This document shows positions 1 through 8,000 of a DNA stretch of 47,192 nucleotides, in pieces; position 1 is the stretch's first letter, and every line of letters starts with the position of its first letter. This DNA comes from a virus. Both the position numbers and the translations under genes were made by a program. The notes below the pieces were generated by a model. That model saw only the letters and a list, made by a program, of their open reading frames with translations. It had not been told where the DNA came from and did no database searches. The stretch is from positions 1-47,192 of IMG/VR virus record IMGVR_UViG_3300044815_000091; one strand, 5' to 3'.

Positions 1-630
1 GGCGTCGGCGCGGTCAGCGCCGTGGCCGCCCAGCAGGCCACGGCCTCCGTCGCCGGGGCAGGATCCGTCACCGCGAACGCGGGCGGCGTGATCAACGGAA
101 CCGCCTCGGTCGCCGGCGCGGGCAGCGCCACCGCGGCCTGCACGGTTCAGGCCGGCGCCACGGTCGCTGGTGCCGGTTCCACATCCGCAGCGGCGACTCA
201 GCGGTCCACCGCGGCGGCCACCGGCGCGGGCTCGGTCTCGGCGCTCGCCGGCCAGTCGGTCTCGGCGAGCGTGACGGGCGTCGGCTCGGTGACCGCCGGC
301 GGCGGCGGCCAGACCTTCGCCACGGCGAGCGTCTCCGGCGCGGGCAGCGTCACGGCGGCCGGGCGCACCGCCAGCACAGCAAGCGTCATCGGCGCCGGCG
401 CGGTCGTCGCGCTGGCCCGGATCCAGGCCGGCGCCACGGTCGCCGGATCGGGTCAGGTCTCCGCCGCGGCCAGCTTGACCGTCTTCGGCACGGCGGCCGT
501 CGCCGGTCTCGGCTTCGTGTCGGCGGACGCCAGCGGCCGGCTCACCCCGCGCCCCTTCGCGGGCACCACTTCCCGCCCCAGCTCGGGCACCACGACGCGG
601 CCCTTCGCGGGCGTCACCGCGCGGCCTTGA
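1..630 (+). CDS. C-terminal part of Gly/Ala repeat virion protein (cut by the window edge)
   Basis: The frame is open from base 1 to a TGA at 628-630. The product is built of degenerate repeats of about 16-20 residues with the core VAGAGSVTA, about ten copies, followed by a tail with three Arg-Pro motifs (TPRPFAG, TSRPSSG, TTRPFAG). The same repeats begin at the far right end of the window (from about 47070), so this is very likely the 3' part of the gene that starts at 46538. Such Gly/Ala/Ser/Val repeats are typical of structural, surface-exposed phage proteins. Its position between head connector and tail genes suggests a head decoration or appendage. The exact role is unknown. The start at 22 is only the first GTG in an open frame, not a true start. 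Confidence 0.75.
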   Translation, partial: GVGAVSAVAAQQATASVAGAGSVTANAGGVINGTASVAGAGSATAACTVQAGATVAGAGSTSAAATQRSTAAATGAGSVSALAGQSVSASVTGVGSVTAGGGGQTFATASVSGAGSVTAAGRTASTASVIGAGAVVALARIQAGATVAGSGQVSAAASLTVFGTAAVAGLGFVSADASGRLTPRPFAGTTSRPSSGTTTRPFAGVTARP

Positions 631-641
631 GAGGACAGCAG

Positions 642-812
642 ATGACCGACAACCCGGACGCCGAGAAGATCGAGACCGTGCAGGTCGGATGGGTCGTCAC
701 TGACCCCGACGGCAACGTCGTCGACTCCGGTGGCGTCACCGAGGCCAAGGCAACCGTGTGGGTCGGCGAGATGCTCGCCGAGGCCGCGAGGAACGAAGGA
801 GAGCAGAAGTAA
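642..812 (+). CDS. Small acidic protein in structural operon
   Basis: A 56-residue product starts at the ATG at 642, preceded by GAGGA at 631-635. The TTG at 627 in the same frame has no ribosome site and overlaps the previous stop. The sequence begins MTDNPDAEKIETVQVG and contains VVTDPDGNVVDSGGV, a compact beta-rich pattern, followed by an amphipathic helix. It overlaps the next gene by one base (TAATG). The family is not recognised; the position suggests a small structural or assembly factor. Confidence 0.65.
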   Translation: MTDNPDAEKIETVQVGWVVTDPDGNVVDSGGVTEAKATVWVGEMLAEAARNEGEQK

Positions 813-1240
813 TGGCCGGTATGCCGCAGTCGATGGCGTCGAACATCCTGAACGCCACCACCCCGACCGGCACGTCCGGCGCGCCCGGCACGTTCACCGC
901 GTTCGCCGGTTCGGCGATGAAGGTGCGGTTGAACTCGACCTCGTCGACGGCGTCCGCGCAGGGCACCCAGCTGACCGGGACCGGCTACACCGCCGCCGGC
1001 ACCGCCGTGCCGGCCGCGTCGACCGCGTCGAGCTCGGGCAGCAACGTCACCCTCCCGGCGTCCTCGCCGCTGTCGTGGACGAACGGCTCCGGCGGCACCT
1101 GGTCGATCCAGTCCTTCGACCTGACCGACTCGGCCGCGGCCCGGTCCTGGTTCGGGGACTTCAACGGGGCGCCGATCAGCATCGCGAACGGCAACACGTT
1201 CACCCTGGCCGTCGGCGCGATCTCGATCAGCGCGGCCTGA
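812..1240 (+). CDS. Putative tail-fiber-family structural protein
   Basis: A 142-residue Ser/Thr/Ala/Gly-rich product. The ATG at 812 is preceded by GAAGGAGAG at about 795-803. The pattern of an N-terminal helix, an AGSAMKVRLNSTSSTAS segment, an SGGTWSIQSFDLTD segment and an IANGNTFTLAVGAI ending is one I know from actinophage proteins annotated loosely as tail fiber or minor structural proteins. It sits between the repeat protein and the DUF6093 connector, so a small surface or adaptor protein is equally possible. No catalytic motif is visible. Confidence 0.6.
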   Translation: MAGMPQSMASNILNATTPTGTSGAPGTFTAFAGSAMKVRLNSTSSTASAQGTQLTGTGYTAAGTAVPAASTASSSGSNVTLPASSPLSWTNGSGGTWSIQSFDLTDSAAARSWFGDFNGAPISIANGNTFTLAVGAISISAA

Positions 1241-1242
1241 AC

Positions 1243-1641
1243 GTGTCCATCGACTCGGCGCTCGCCCGCGGCCGGACCGCAGCCGAGGCCCGGATGCGCG
1301 ACACCTGCCGGATCGAGCGGGCCAACCCCGGCGGCACCACGGACCCGGAGACCGGCTACCCGACCCAGGCCGTCACCACGGTCTACGAGGGCCGGTGCGA
1401 ATTCCAGCAGGATGACGTGCAGGCCCAGCGGCAGGACGTCGGCGAGGACTACGTGCTGCTGCAGCGCATCGAGCTGAAGGTCCCGATGGCGGTGGCCGGC
1501 CTCGAGGTGAACGACCGGGTGACCTGCCTGACCTCGGCGCACGACCCGGACCTGCCGGGCCGGACGTTCCTGGTCAGGGACCTGTTCCACAAGAGCTTCG
1601 GGACGGCGCGCCGGGTTCGGCTGCGGGAACGGACGGACTGA
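1243..1641 (+). CDS. DUF6093-type head-tail adaptor
   Basis: A 132-residue protein starting at the GTG at 1243, two bases after the previous stop. The open frame runs far upstream, but that part is a shadow of the preceding genes. The N-terminal helix with EARMRDTCRIER, then a CEFQQDD segment and beta-strand pairs ending in GRTFLVRDL, matches the DUF6093 family of actinobacteriophages. That family lies between the capsid connector and the tail-completion proteins and probably acts as a head-tail stopper. It overlaps the next gene by one base. Family assignment is from recalled pattern, not from a search. Confidence 0.7.
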   Translation: MSIDSALARGRTAAEARMRDTCRIERANPGGTTDPETGYPTQAVTTVYEGRCEFQQDDVQAQRQDVGEDYVLLQRIELKVPMAVAGLEVNDRVTCLTSAHDPDLPGRTFLVRDLFHKSFGTARRVRLRERTD

Positions 1642-2036
1642 TGGCCGACAGGGTCCGTATCGACGCGCACGAGGTCGTCGGCCTGGTCGACGCGATCGAC
1701 AAGGCGTCGCGGCCGAAGCTGGCCGACGTCACCGCGGTGGTCGCCAAGGGCGCGGTCAACATCAAGAAGGACGCGGCCCGGCGGATCTCCGGCCTGGCCC
1801 ACGCCCCGGCGTACCCGCGGTCGATCGGCTACGACCTGTACCAGAGCCTGCGCGGCCCGTCGGCGATCATCGGCCCGGACAAGTCCAAGCCGCAAGGCGC
1901 GCTGGGCAACCTGCTGGAGTACGGGTCGATCAAGAACCCACCGCACCCGCACTTCGGCCCGGCCGGAGACGCCGAAGAGCCGAAGTTCGGCGCGGCCCTC
2001 GAGGCGCTGGCCGTGAAGACCCTGGGCCTCGAATGA
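1641..2036 (+). CDS. HK97 gp10-like tail-completion protein
   Basis: A 131-residue protein with an N-terminal helix, a basic helix (KGAVNIKKDAARRISG), then AYPRSIGYDL and an LLEYGS motif followed by a His/Pro-rich loop (NPPHPHF). The helix plus LxEYGS arrangement is characteristic of the HK97 gp10 family, which forms part of the neck or tail-completion ring. The ATG overlaps the DUF6093 stop (TGATG), and the stop overlaps the next start (ATGA), so the connector genes are translationally coupled. Confidence 0.75.
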   Translation: MADRVRIDAHEVVGLVDAIDKASRPKLADVTAVVAKGAVNIKKDAARRISGLAHAPAYPRSIGYDLYQSLRGPSAIIGPDKSKPQGALGNLLEYGSIKNPPHPHFGPAGDAEEPKFGAALEALAVKTLGLE

Positions 2037-2476
2037 GCGTGCTGCAGGACCACGCCGACGCCTTCCTGGCGCTGCTGCGTGCAGCGCCTCCGGCTTCTCC
2101 GGCACCCTCGCTGGTGGTCTACGACGGCGAAGTTCCGCCGGGCCCGGAGGTTGCGTACGCGCTGATCTACTTCTGGTTCGAGACCCCGGATGGGCTGGTC
2201 GCGCCGGATGCTGTGTCGCTGGTCCTGGACTCAGACGTGATCGACGCGTGGGCAAATGTCCACAGCGTCGGTGCTGATCCACAAGCCGCCCGGGCGGCCC
2301 GGGCGGTTGCTACCCGAGTGCGCGCCGGGGTGCTGAACAAAACGCTGACGATCCCCGGCCGGTCCTGCAACCCGATTCGCCAGCGCACCAGCCAGCCGCC
2401 GCATCGCGACGAGGACACGGGCCCGACCGTCATGGATCAGGTCGACGAATACAGCTGGCGCAGCTTCCCTGCCTGA
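2033..2476 (+). CDS. Putative tail terminator protein
   Basis: A 147-residue product starting at the ATG at 2033 (ATGA overlap). It opens with a helix, then beta strands (SLVVYDGEVPPG, YALIYFWFET) and the SVGADPQAARAARAVATRVRAGV segment typical of phage tail-terminator folds, where a helix packs on a sheet. Gene order (DUF6093, gp10-like, this gene, major tail protein downstream) supports the role of ending tail-tube growth and joining it to the neck. Assignment is by context and fold pattern. Confidence 0.6.
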   Translation: MSVLQDHADAFLALLRAAPPASPAPSLVVYDGEVPPGPEVAYALIYFWFETPDGLVAPDAVSLVLDSDVIDAWANVHSVGADPQAARAARAVATRVRAGVLNKTLTIPGRSCNPIRQRTSQPPHRDEDTGPTVMDQVDEYSWRSFPA

Positions 2477-2545
2477 CCTGCGCTCCACGAACTGCCGGCC
2501 GACCGGCGATCTCATCCTGCCCATCACCTGAAGGAGGTGCGCCGG

Positions 2546-2878
2546 ATGGCGCTCCTGGCTGTTCAGTCGGTCGTCTCGACCGGCACCACCCCCGTCCCGA
2601 TCACCCCGGCCGCCTCGGACACGATCCCCGGCTCGACCGCGGGCCCGAACGGCTGGTTCCTGCGGGTCATCACGACCGGCACCGCCTCGAACATCTCGGT
2701 GCTCGACCCGGGGTTCAGCTCGATCAGCAACCCCGGCACAGTCACGCCGCTCGCGGCTCCGGCCACCGGCGTCCGGATGCTGCTCATCCCGCGGGGCGCG
2801 ATCAACAGCGCCGGTGTCGTGACCCTCAATGCCTCGGGCGCGCTCACCGGTATGACCTACGAGCTTTACACGGCCTGA
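2546..2878 (+). CDS. Conserved structural-operon protein, unknown
   Basis: A 110-residue product from the ATG at 2546, with a near-perfect AAGGAGGT ribosome site at 2531-2538; the in-frame GTG at 2537 lies inside that site and cannot be the start. The protein is beta-rich with a TTPVPITPAASDTIPG segment and alternating hydrophobics, and has no charged helices, which fits a small beta-sandwich virion protein. It lies between tail terminator and major tail protein. Function is not known. Confidence 0.6.
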   Translation: MALLAVQSVVSTGTTPVPITPAASDTIPGSTAGPNGWFLRVITTGTASNISVLDPGFSSISNPGTVTPLAAPATGVRMLLIPRGAINSAGVVTLNASGALTGMTYELYTA

Positions 2879-2888
2879 AGGGGGCGAC

Positions 2889-3215
2889 GTGGCGAAGAAC
2901 AGCTACTGGATCAGCGACCCGGAGGGCTCGTATGCCCTGGTCGAGGGTGCCGACCGGCGGGACTGGTTCACGAAGGTGCAGGGCTGGACCGAGGCCGACG
3001 AGCCCGGTGCGACCGATCAGGTGCACGTCGTGAACGAGAACCCGGAGATCGGCCCCGGCAAGTTGCCGTACGCCTCGCTCCCGTTCCACGCGGGCCGGGG
3101 CTGGTTCGCGGGCCCGCCGCCCGGTGAGGTGCCCGCGAACGCGCTGACCGCCGAGCCGGCCGCGCCGGAGAAGACCAAGAGCCAGGCCGCCGCCGGCGGC
3201 GAGAAGAAGGAGTAA
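2889..3215 (+). CDS. Small tail-region protein, unknown
   Basis: A 108-residue protein from the GTG at 2889 after a GGGGCGAC purine stretch. It has an aromatic, acidic first half (SYWISDPEGS, DRRDWFTKVQGW) and an Ala/Pro/Lys-rich flexible tail ending KKE. It sits directly before the major tail protein gene, whose ribosome site (AAGAAGGAG) lies in its last codons. No family is recognised. Confidence 0.6.
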   Translation: MAKNSYWISDPEGSYALVEGADRRDWFTKVQGWTEADEPGATDQVHVVNENPEIGPGKLPYASLPFHAGRGWFAGPPPGEVPANALTAEPAAPEKTKSQAAAGGEKKE

Positions 3216-3218
3216 CTC

Positions 3219-3713
3219 GTGCCGGACATTCCCTCTGATGGGCGGACCAGGGTCTACTGGGTCACGTCGATCGCCAACCAGAACGCGCCGACCGCGGCCG
3301 AGCTCAACGCGGGCACCGACCTGACGTCGACGATCACGGCTGACGGCCTGAACGGCTTCAACCCGGATACGGCGGCGGTCGACACGAGTTCTCTCGCGTC
3401 GATCTTCACGTCGAACGTCAACGGCCGGGTGAGCTTCAGCAGCACGCGCCTGCGGCTCAAGCGGCAGTCGGGCACGGACACGATCTTCACCACGCTGGTG
3501 ATGGACACCGCGGGTTTCATCGTGATCCGCCGGTCGATCACGCAGGCGACCGCGTGGGCGACTGCACAGGCTGTCGAGGTGTTCCCGGCGCTGATCGCTC
3601 AGGTGTCCCGCATGGACCCGGAGCCGAACTCGGTCGAGCGGTACGAGCTGCCGATCATGATCACCGCCGGCACGGCGGGCACCGGTCCGTCGCTGCGCGC
3701 GGCTGTCGCCTAG
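3219..3713 (+). CDS. Major tail (tube) protein
   Basis: A 164-residue protein from the GTG at 3219, preceded by GAAGAAGGAG. The pattern is typical of siphovirus tube proteins: an early helix (APTAAELNAGTDLTS), a beta-hairpin region, then a long sheet with TIFTTLVMDTAGFIVIRR and a terminal strand ending PIMITAGTAGTGP. Its place before a terminator, the frameshifted chaperone pair and the tape measure gene is the standard position of the tube protein. The strong terminator directly after it fits separate, high-level expression. Confidence 0.8.
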   Translation: MPDIPSDGRTRVYWVTSIANQNAPTAAELNAGTDLTSTITADGLNGFNPDTAAVDTSSLASIFTSNVNGRVSFSSTRLRLKRQSGTDTIFTTLVMDTAGFIVIRRSITQATAWATAQAVEVFPALIAQVSRMDPEPNSVERYELPIMITAGTAGTGPSLRAAVA

Positions 3714-3729
3714 TTCCACCAACCCAACC

Positions 3730-3762
3730 GCCCCGGAGCCGCCACGGTTCGCGGGGCTTTTT
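3730..3762 (+). terminator. Rho-independent terminator after major tail protein
   Basis: The stem GCCCCG plus GAGCC pairs with GGTTC plus CGGGGC (one bulged G; loop GCCAC) and is followed by TTTTT at 3758-3762. It lies just after the stop of the tail tube gene. Confidence 0.8.
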
Positions 3763-3781
3763 CGTGCCCGGATCCGGATCG

Positions 3782-3818
3782 CCTGGCGGTGTCTGGGTCC
3801 GGGCGCCAAACCGCCAGG
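3782..3818 (+). promoter_or_regulatory. Hairpin overlapping a ribosome-binding site
   Basis: CCTGGCGGT at 3782-3790 is perfectly complementary to ACCGCCAGG at 3810-3818, with a 19-nt loop. The last three bases of the 3' arm are part of the AGGAG (3816-3820) that serves the ATG at 3827, so pairing would hide the ribosome site. Confidence 0.45.
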
Positions 3819-3826
3819 AGCGAGAT

Positions 3827-4105
3827 ATGCCGAAGTTCCGCAAGAAGCCCATCGAGATCGAAGCCGAGCGGGTCGCTGACCTGCTTGATGCCGCCGCCTA
3901 CGACTGGTCGGCCTTGCCGCCGTGGGCCCGTGAGGGCTACGACGACGGCAAGGTTCTGTTCCTGTCGGGCGCTGTCGAAATCGTGACGCTCGAAGGCGTC
4001 ATGCGCGGTGAGCGCAACGACTGGATCATCAGGGGCGTCCAGGGCGAGCTCTACCCCTGCAAGCCGGACATCTTCGCCGCGACGTACGAGGCGGTCGAGG
4101 CATGA
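3827..4105 (+). CDS. Widespread small phage protein (MPKFRKKP family)
   Basis: A 92-residue product from the ATG at 3827 (AGGAG six bases upstream). It begins MPKFRKKPIEIEAERV and ends with the pattern NDWIIRGVQGELYPCKPDIF, a signature seen in many phages of unrelated hosts, whose biochemical role is unknown to me. It overlaps the chaperone gene by ATGA. The gene lies between the terminator and the chaperones, so it may be translated at a different level from the tube protein. Confidence 0.75.
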   Translation: MPKFRKKPIEIEAERVADLLDAAAYDWSALPPWAREGYDDGKVLFLSGAVEIVTLEGVMRGERNDWIIRGVQGELYPCKPDIFAATYEAVEA

Positions 4106-4662
4106 GCGGCAAGGGCACCATGAAGAACTTCACCGAGATGCTGGCCGAGGCCAAGCTGCCGGAGCGCACCGTCGAGATCTGCCTGCGCGCGGACCTGGTC
4201 GCCGAGCACGAGGAAGCCGAACGTGACCTCGAGCAGGCCGAGAAGTCGACCAGCACCAGCCTCGCCGGGAACGGCACGGGCGCGCTGATCGAGCGGATCG
4301 ACGCCCTCGAGGCCGAGATGCGCGAGGCCAGCTACACGTTCGTCCTGCGCGCCGCGAAGCGCCCGGCCTGGCGCGCCCTGATCGCCGGGCACCCGCCGCG
4401 CAAGGGCGACGACGGCGAGACCAACAAAGCTGACGCCCAGTGGGGCTTCAACCTCGACACGTTCTACCCGGCGATCGTCCGCGCGTGCCTAGTCGACCCG
4501 GAGCTGACCGACGCTGAGTTCGAGGTGCTCCTCGACGAGAAGCTGACCGACTCGCAGTTCTCCGAGCTGGCCACCGCCGCGTTCAACCTCAATGCGGGGG
4601 CGATCGACATCCCTTTCTCGCTCGCCGCTTCGAGGATGAAGCGGGCTACCTCCGGCGAGTAG
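4102..4662 (+). CDS. Tail assembly chaperone, short (unshifted) form
   Basis: A 186-residue acidic, helical protein starting at the ATG at 4102. It corresponds to the G product of the lambda G/GT pair, which coats the tape measure protein during tail assembly. A coiled-coil-like stretch lies near residues 30-75. The region around IDIPFSLAASR near the C-terminus is the usual place of the programmed slip, and the slippery bases are at 4611-4617. Translation without slipping ends at the TAG at 4660-4662. Confidence 0.85.
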   Translation: MSGKGTMKNFTEMLAEAKLPERTVEICLRADLVAEHEEAERDLEQAEKSTSTSLAGNGTGALIERIDALEAEMREASYTFVLRAAKRPAWRALIAGHPPRKGDDGETNKADAQWGFNLDTFYPAIVRACLVDPELTDAEFEVLLDEKLTDSQFSELATAAFNLNAGAIDIPFSLAASRMKRATSGE

Positions 4663-5036
4663 AAACTGCCGAGCGGCTCGGCATCGCGCCGAGCCGGTTC
4701 GACGGCCGCGAGCCGGTCGAGCGCACCACGTTCGAGTACGACGCCGACGGCCGCCTGGTCGCCTCGACGACCGAGCGCGAGCCGGAGTGGACCGAGCTGG
4801 ACCGCGCCGAGCTGCTCGCCCTGGCGCTGTACCGCTCCGTCCTGTGCCCGCACTGCGGCCAGCCGACCCGGGTCTGCACCTCGCACGAAGAGGGCGGCCC
4901 CGCGTTCGCCGTCACCTACACCGTCTGCCGGGCCACCCGCCAGCGCCTCGAGATGCTCAGCGGCCTGACCGACGGCGGCAAGAAGCAGCTGCCCAACCTG
5001 CCCGCCTACCTGTGGTCCACGACCCGGAAGGGGTGA
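4102..5036 (+). CDS. Tail assembly chaperone, -1 frameshift (GT-like) form
   Basis: Reading 4102-4617, slipping back one base and continuing at 4617 to the TGA at 5034-5036 gives a fusion of about 311 residues. The shifted frame starts LARRFEDEAGYLRRVETAER, the usual start of the T-like domain in actinophages, and stays open for 139 codons. The T part carries CPHCG, then further Cys residues, a possible zinc site. The long form links the chaperone to the tube protein. The next gene begins four bases after this stop, so the T part is a real coding segment although it has no start codon of its own. Confidence 0.85.
4611..4617 (+). promoter_or_regulatory. -1 ribosomal frameshift slippery heptamer CCCTTTC
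   Basis: In the zero frame the codons are ATC CCT TTC, so the heptamer C CCT TTC fits X XXY YYZ exactly. After the slip the frame joins the downstream open frame to 5036. Confidence 0.85.
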
Positions 5037-5039
5037 GCG

Positions 5040-8000
5040 GTGCGCACCGTCGGAGTTCGCCTCACCGCCGACGTCTCGGCGTACATGTCCAACATGCGCC
5101 GCGCCGGGATCGCCACGAAGTCTCTCGCCGGCGAGATGGACAAGACGGCGAAGGCCGGCCACCTCGACGCCGTCGCCGACAAGGGCCTGGTGATGGGCAG
5201 CGCCCTCGCCGTCGGCTTCGGCTACGCGGTCAAGGCTGCGGCCGACTTCGACAAGCAGATGTCGGCAGTCGGCGCCGGCGTCCAGGACGCCAATGGCCAC
5301 ATGGACGAGCTGCGCAAGGCGGCTCTCCAGGCGGGCAAGGACACGCAGTACAGCGCGACCGAGGCAGCCAAGGGTGTCACCGAGCTGGGGAAGGCCGGCA
5401 TTAAGTCGGCTGACATCCTCGGCGGCGGGCTGAAGGGCAGCCTCGCCCTGGCCGCGGCCGGCCAGATGGACGTCGGCGCGGCGGCCGAGACGGCGGCCAG
5501 CGCGATGACGCAGTTCAAGCTGAGCGGCGACAAGGTCCCGCACGTCGCCGACCTGCTCGCCGCCGGCGCGGGTAAGGCGCAGGGCTCGGTGGCCGACCTC
5601 GGCGCGGCCCTGAACCAGGCGGGCCTGATCGCCGCGGGCACCGGGCTGTCGATCGAGGACACCACCGGCACGCTGGCCGCGTTCGCGAACGCGGGCCTGA
5701 CCGGCTCCGACGCCGGTACGAGCTTCAAGACGATGCTGCAGGCGCTTCAGGCCCCGTCCGGCAAGACGCGTGAGCTCATGGAGGAGCTCGGCATTTCGGC
5801 CTACGACGCCCAGGGCAACTTCGTCGGCATCACGGCGCTGGCCGGGCAGCTCAAGACCCAGCTGGGCAAGCTCACCCCCGAACTGCGCAACAACGCGATG
5901 GCGCAGATCTTCGGTTCGGATGCCACCCGCGCGGCCAACATCCTGTACGAGCAGGGCCAGGCGGGCATCCAGGGCTGGATCGACAAGACGAACGAGGCGG
6001 GCTACGCCTCGAAAACCGCTGCGCAGCTGACCGACAACCTCGCCGGGGACCTGGAGCGACTCAAGGGCTCCCTCGAGACGATGGCCATCGAGGGTGGCTC
6101 GGGCGCGAACTCCGGCCTGCGCGTGGTCACTCAGTCGGTCGGCGCGCTGGTCGACCAGTTCGGCAAGATGCCGCCGGCGGTCGGCGGCACCATGGTCGTC
6201 CTGGCCGGGCTCGGCGGCGCCCTGATCCTCGGCCTCACCGCCTGGATCAAGCTGCGTGGCGGCATCGCCCGGGCGGTCGAGGAGCTCACCGCCGTCGGGC
6301 CGGCGGGCGAGAAGGCGGCCGCGGGGCTGCAGAAGACCGCGAAGGGTGCCGGGCTGGCCGTCGCCGCGTTCATCGCCCTCGAGGCGGCCGGCGCGATCTT
6401 CGACAAGCTCGGCAACGCTGCGGTCAACGTCGACAAGCTGACCGCGTCGCTGCAGGACTACGCGTCCACCGGCAAGATGTCACAGGGCCTGACCGACAAC
6501 TTCGGGAAGAACCTCGACGAGTTCGGCAAGATCGCGAAGTACGCCGACGGCGCGACCCACGGTTTCGGCAGCGCCCTGAACGATGTGGCCGGCGCGGTTC
6601 CGGGTCTGAGCTCGGGTTTCGACACGCTGAGCGAGAAGATCTACGGCACGTCGTTCACGGACGCGACGGACAAGATGAAGGGCCTCGACGAGTCCTTCGT
6701 CGCCTTCATGTCCACCCAGAAGGACGCCACCCGCTCGGGCGAGATCTGGAATGAGCTGCTCTCGAAGAGCGGCCTGAATACCGAGCAGCTGGCGAAGCTT
6801 CTGCCCGGCGCGTGGTCCGGCCTGCAGAAGCTCCAGGCCACCGCCCACGGCGCTGCGGGCGCGACCGGCGAGGCCGCGAAGTCGACGGACGACATGGGCA
6901 AGGCGGCCGAGAAGGCCGCGGCCGAGCTCGACTCGATGAACAAGGCGTTCAAGAACCTGTTCGACGTCCAGATGTCCGCGGACCGGGCGGCCATCAAGTA
7001 CCAGGAAGGCCTGGTCGCACTCCGCGAGGAGCTCGGCAAGGGCACCCGCACCCTGGACCTGAACTCCGCCGAGGGCCGCAAGAACCGCGGTGCGGTGCTC
7101 GACCAGCTGTCGGCGATCGAGGACCTGCGCGAGGCCCGGCTGAACGAGGGCCAGTCCCTCGACGTGGTCAACAAGAAGTACAGGGCCGACGTCGACGGCC
7201 TGCATAAGTCGATGCTGCAGGCCGGGTTCTCCAAGGCGGCTGTCGACGCGCTGATCGGCTCGTACCGGGCCATCCCCGGCAAGGTCGGCACGAACATCCA
7301 GACCCCGGGCCTGCCGCAGTCCGCGCTCAGCATCAAGGCGTACAACAAGCAGCTCGACGCCCTGACCCGCCAGATCAAGACGAACGTCTCGGTCACCGGC
7401 GACGCCGCGGCGTACAAGAAGCTGGAGAAGCTTCTCGTCGCCCAGCAGGCGGCCAAGAAGGGCATCTCCGTCTCGGCCGCCCAGGCCGCGTTCAACAAGA
7501 ACGCGTACCGCACCGGCGGCTGGACCGGCCCTGGCGCCGAGCACGATGAGGCCGGCGTGGTCCACGCCGACGAGTACGTCATCAAGAAGTCCAGTCGCCG
7601 CAAGATCGAGGCGCGCTCGCCCGGCCTGCTCGACGAGATGAACGCGACCGGCCAGGTGCCGGGCTACGCCGGCGGCGGCATGGTCATGCCGTTCCCGGTG
7701 AGCGCCGCGGGCACCAAGGTCCCGACGATGGCGCAGGCGATGAGTGTGGTCGGTGGCGCGCCCGGCCAGTTCGGCAAGTGGCCGTCCAGCCCCGGCGCCC
7801 AGCGCGGTGACTCCGGCGTCTGGCGCAAGATCGTGGCGCTGGTCCGGGCGGCCGGCATCCCGTTCGAGTTCGGCAACGGCTACCGCCCGGGTGACCCGCT
7901 GTGGCACGGCTCGGGCCGGGCCGTGGACTTCATGGGCTTCAACCAGAACCGGCTGGCCGACTTCTTCCAGGCCCGGCAGGGCAGCGTGCTGGAGCTGATC

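Noticed and set aside
730-1242. Upstream extension of the DUF6093 frame
   Set aside because: The extra N-terminus is Arg/Pro/His-rich and lies on top of two better supported genes; the GTG at 1243 gives the usual family length.
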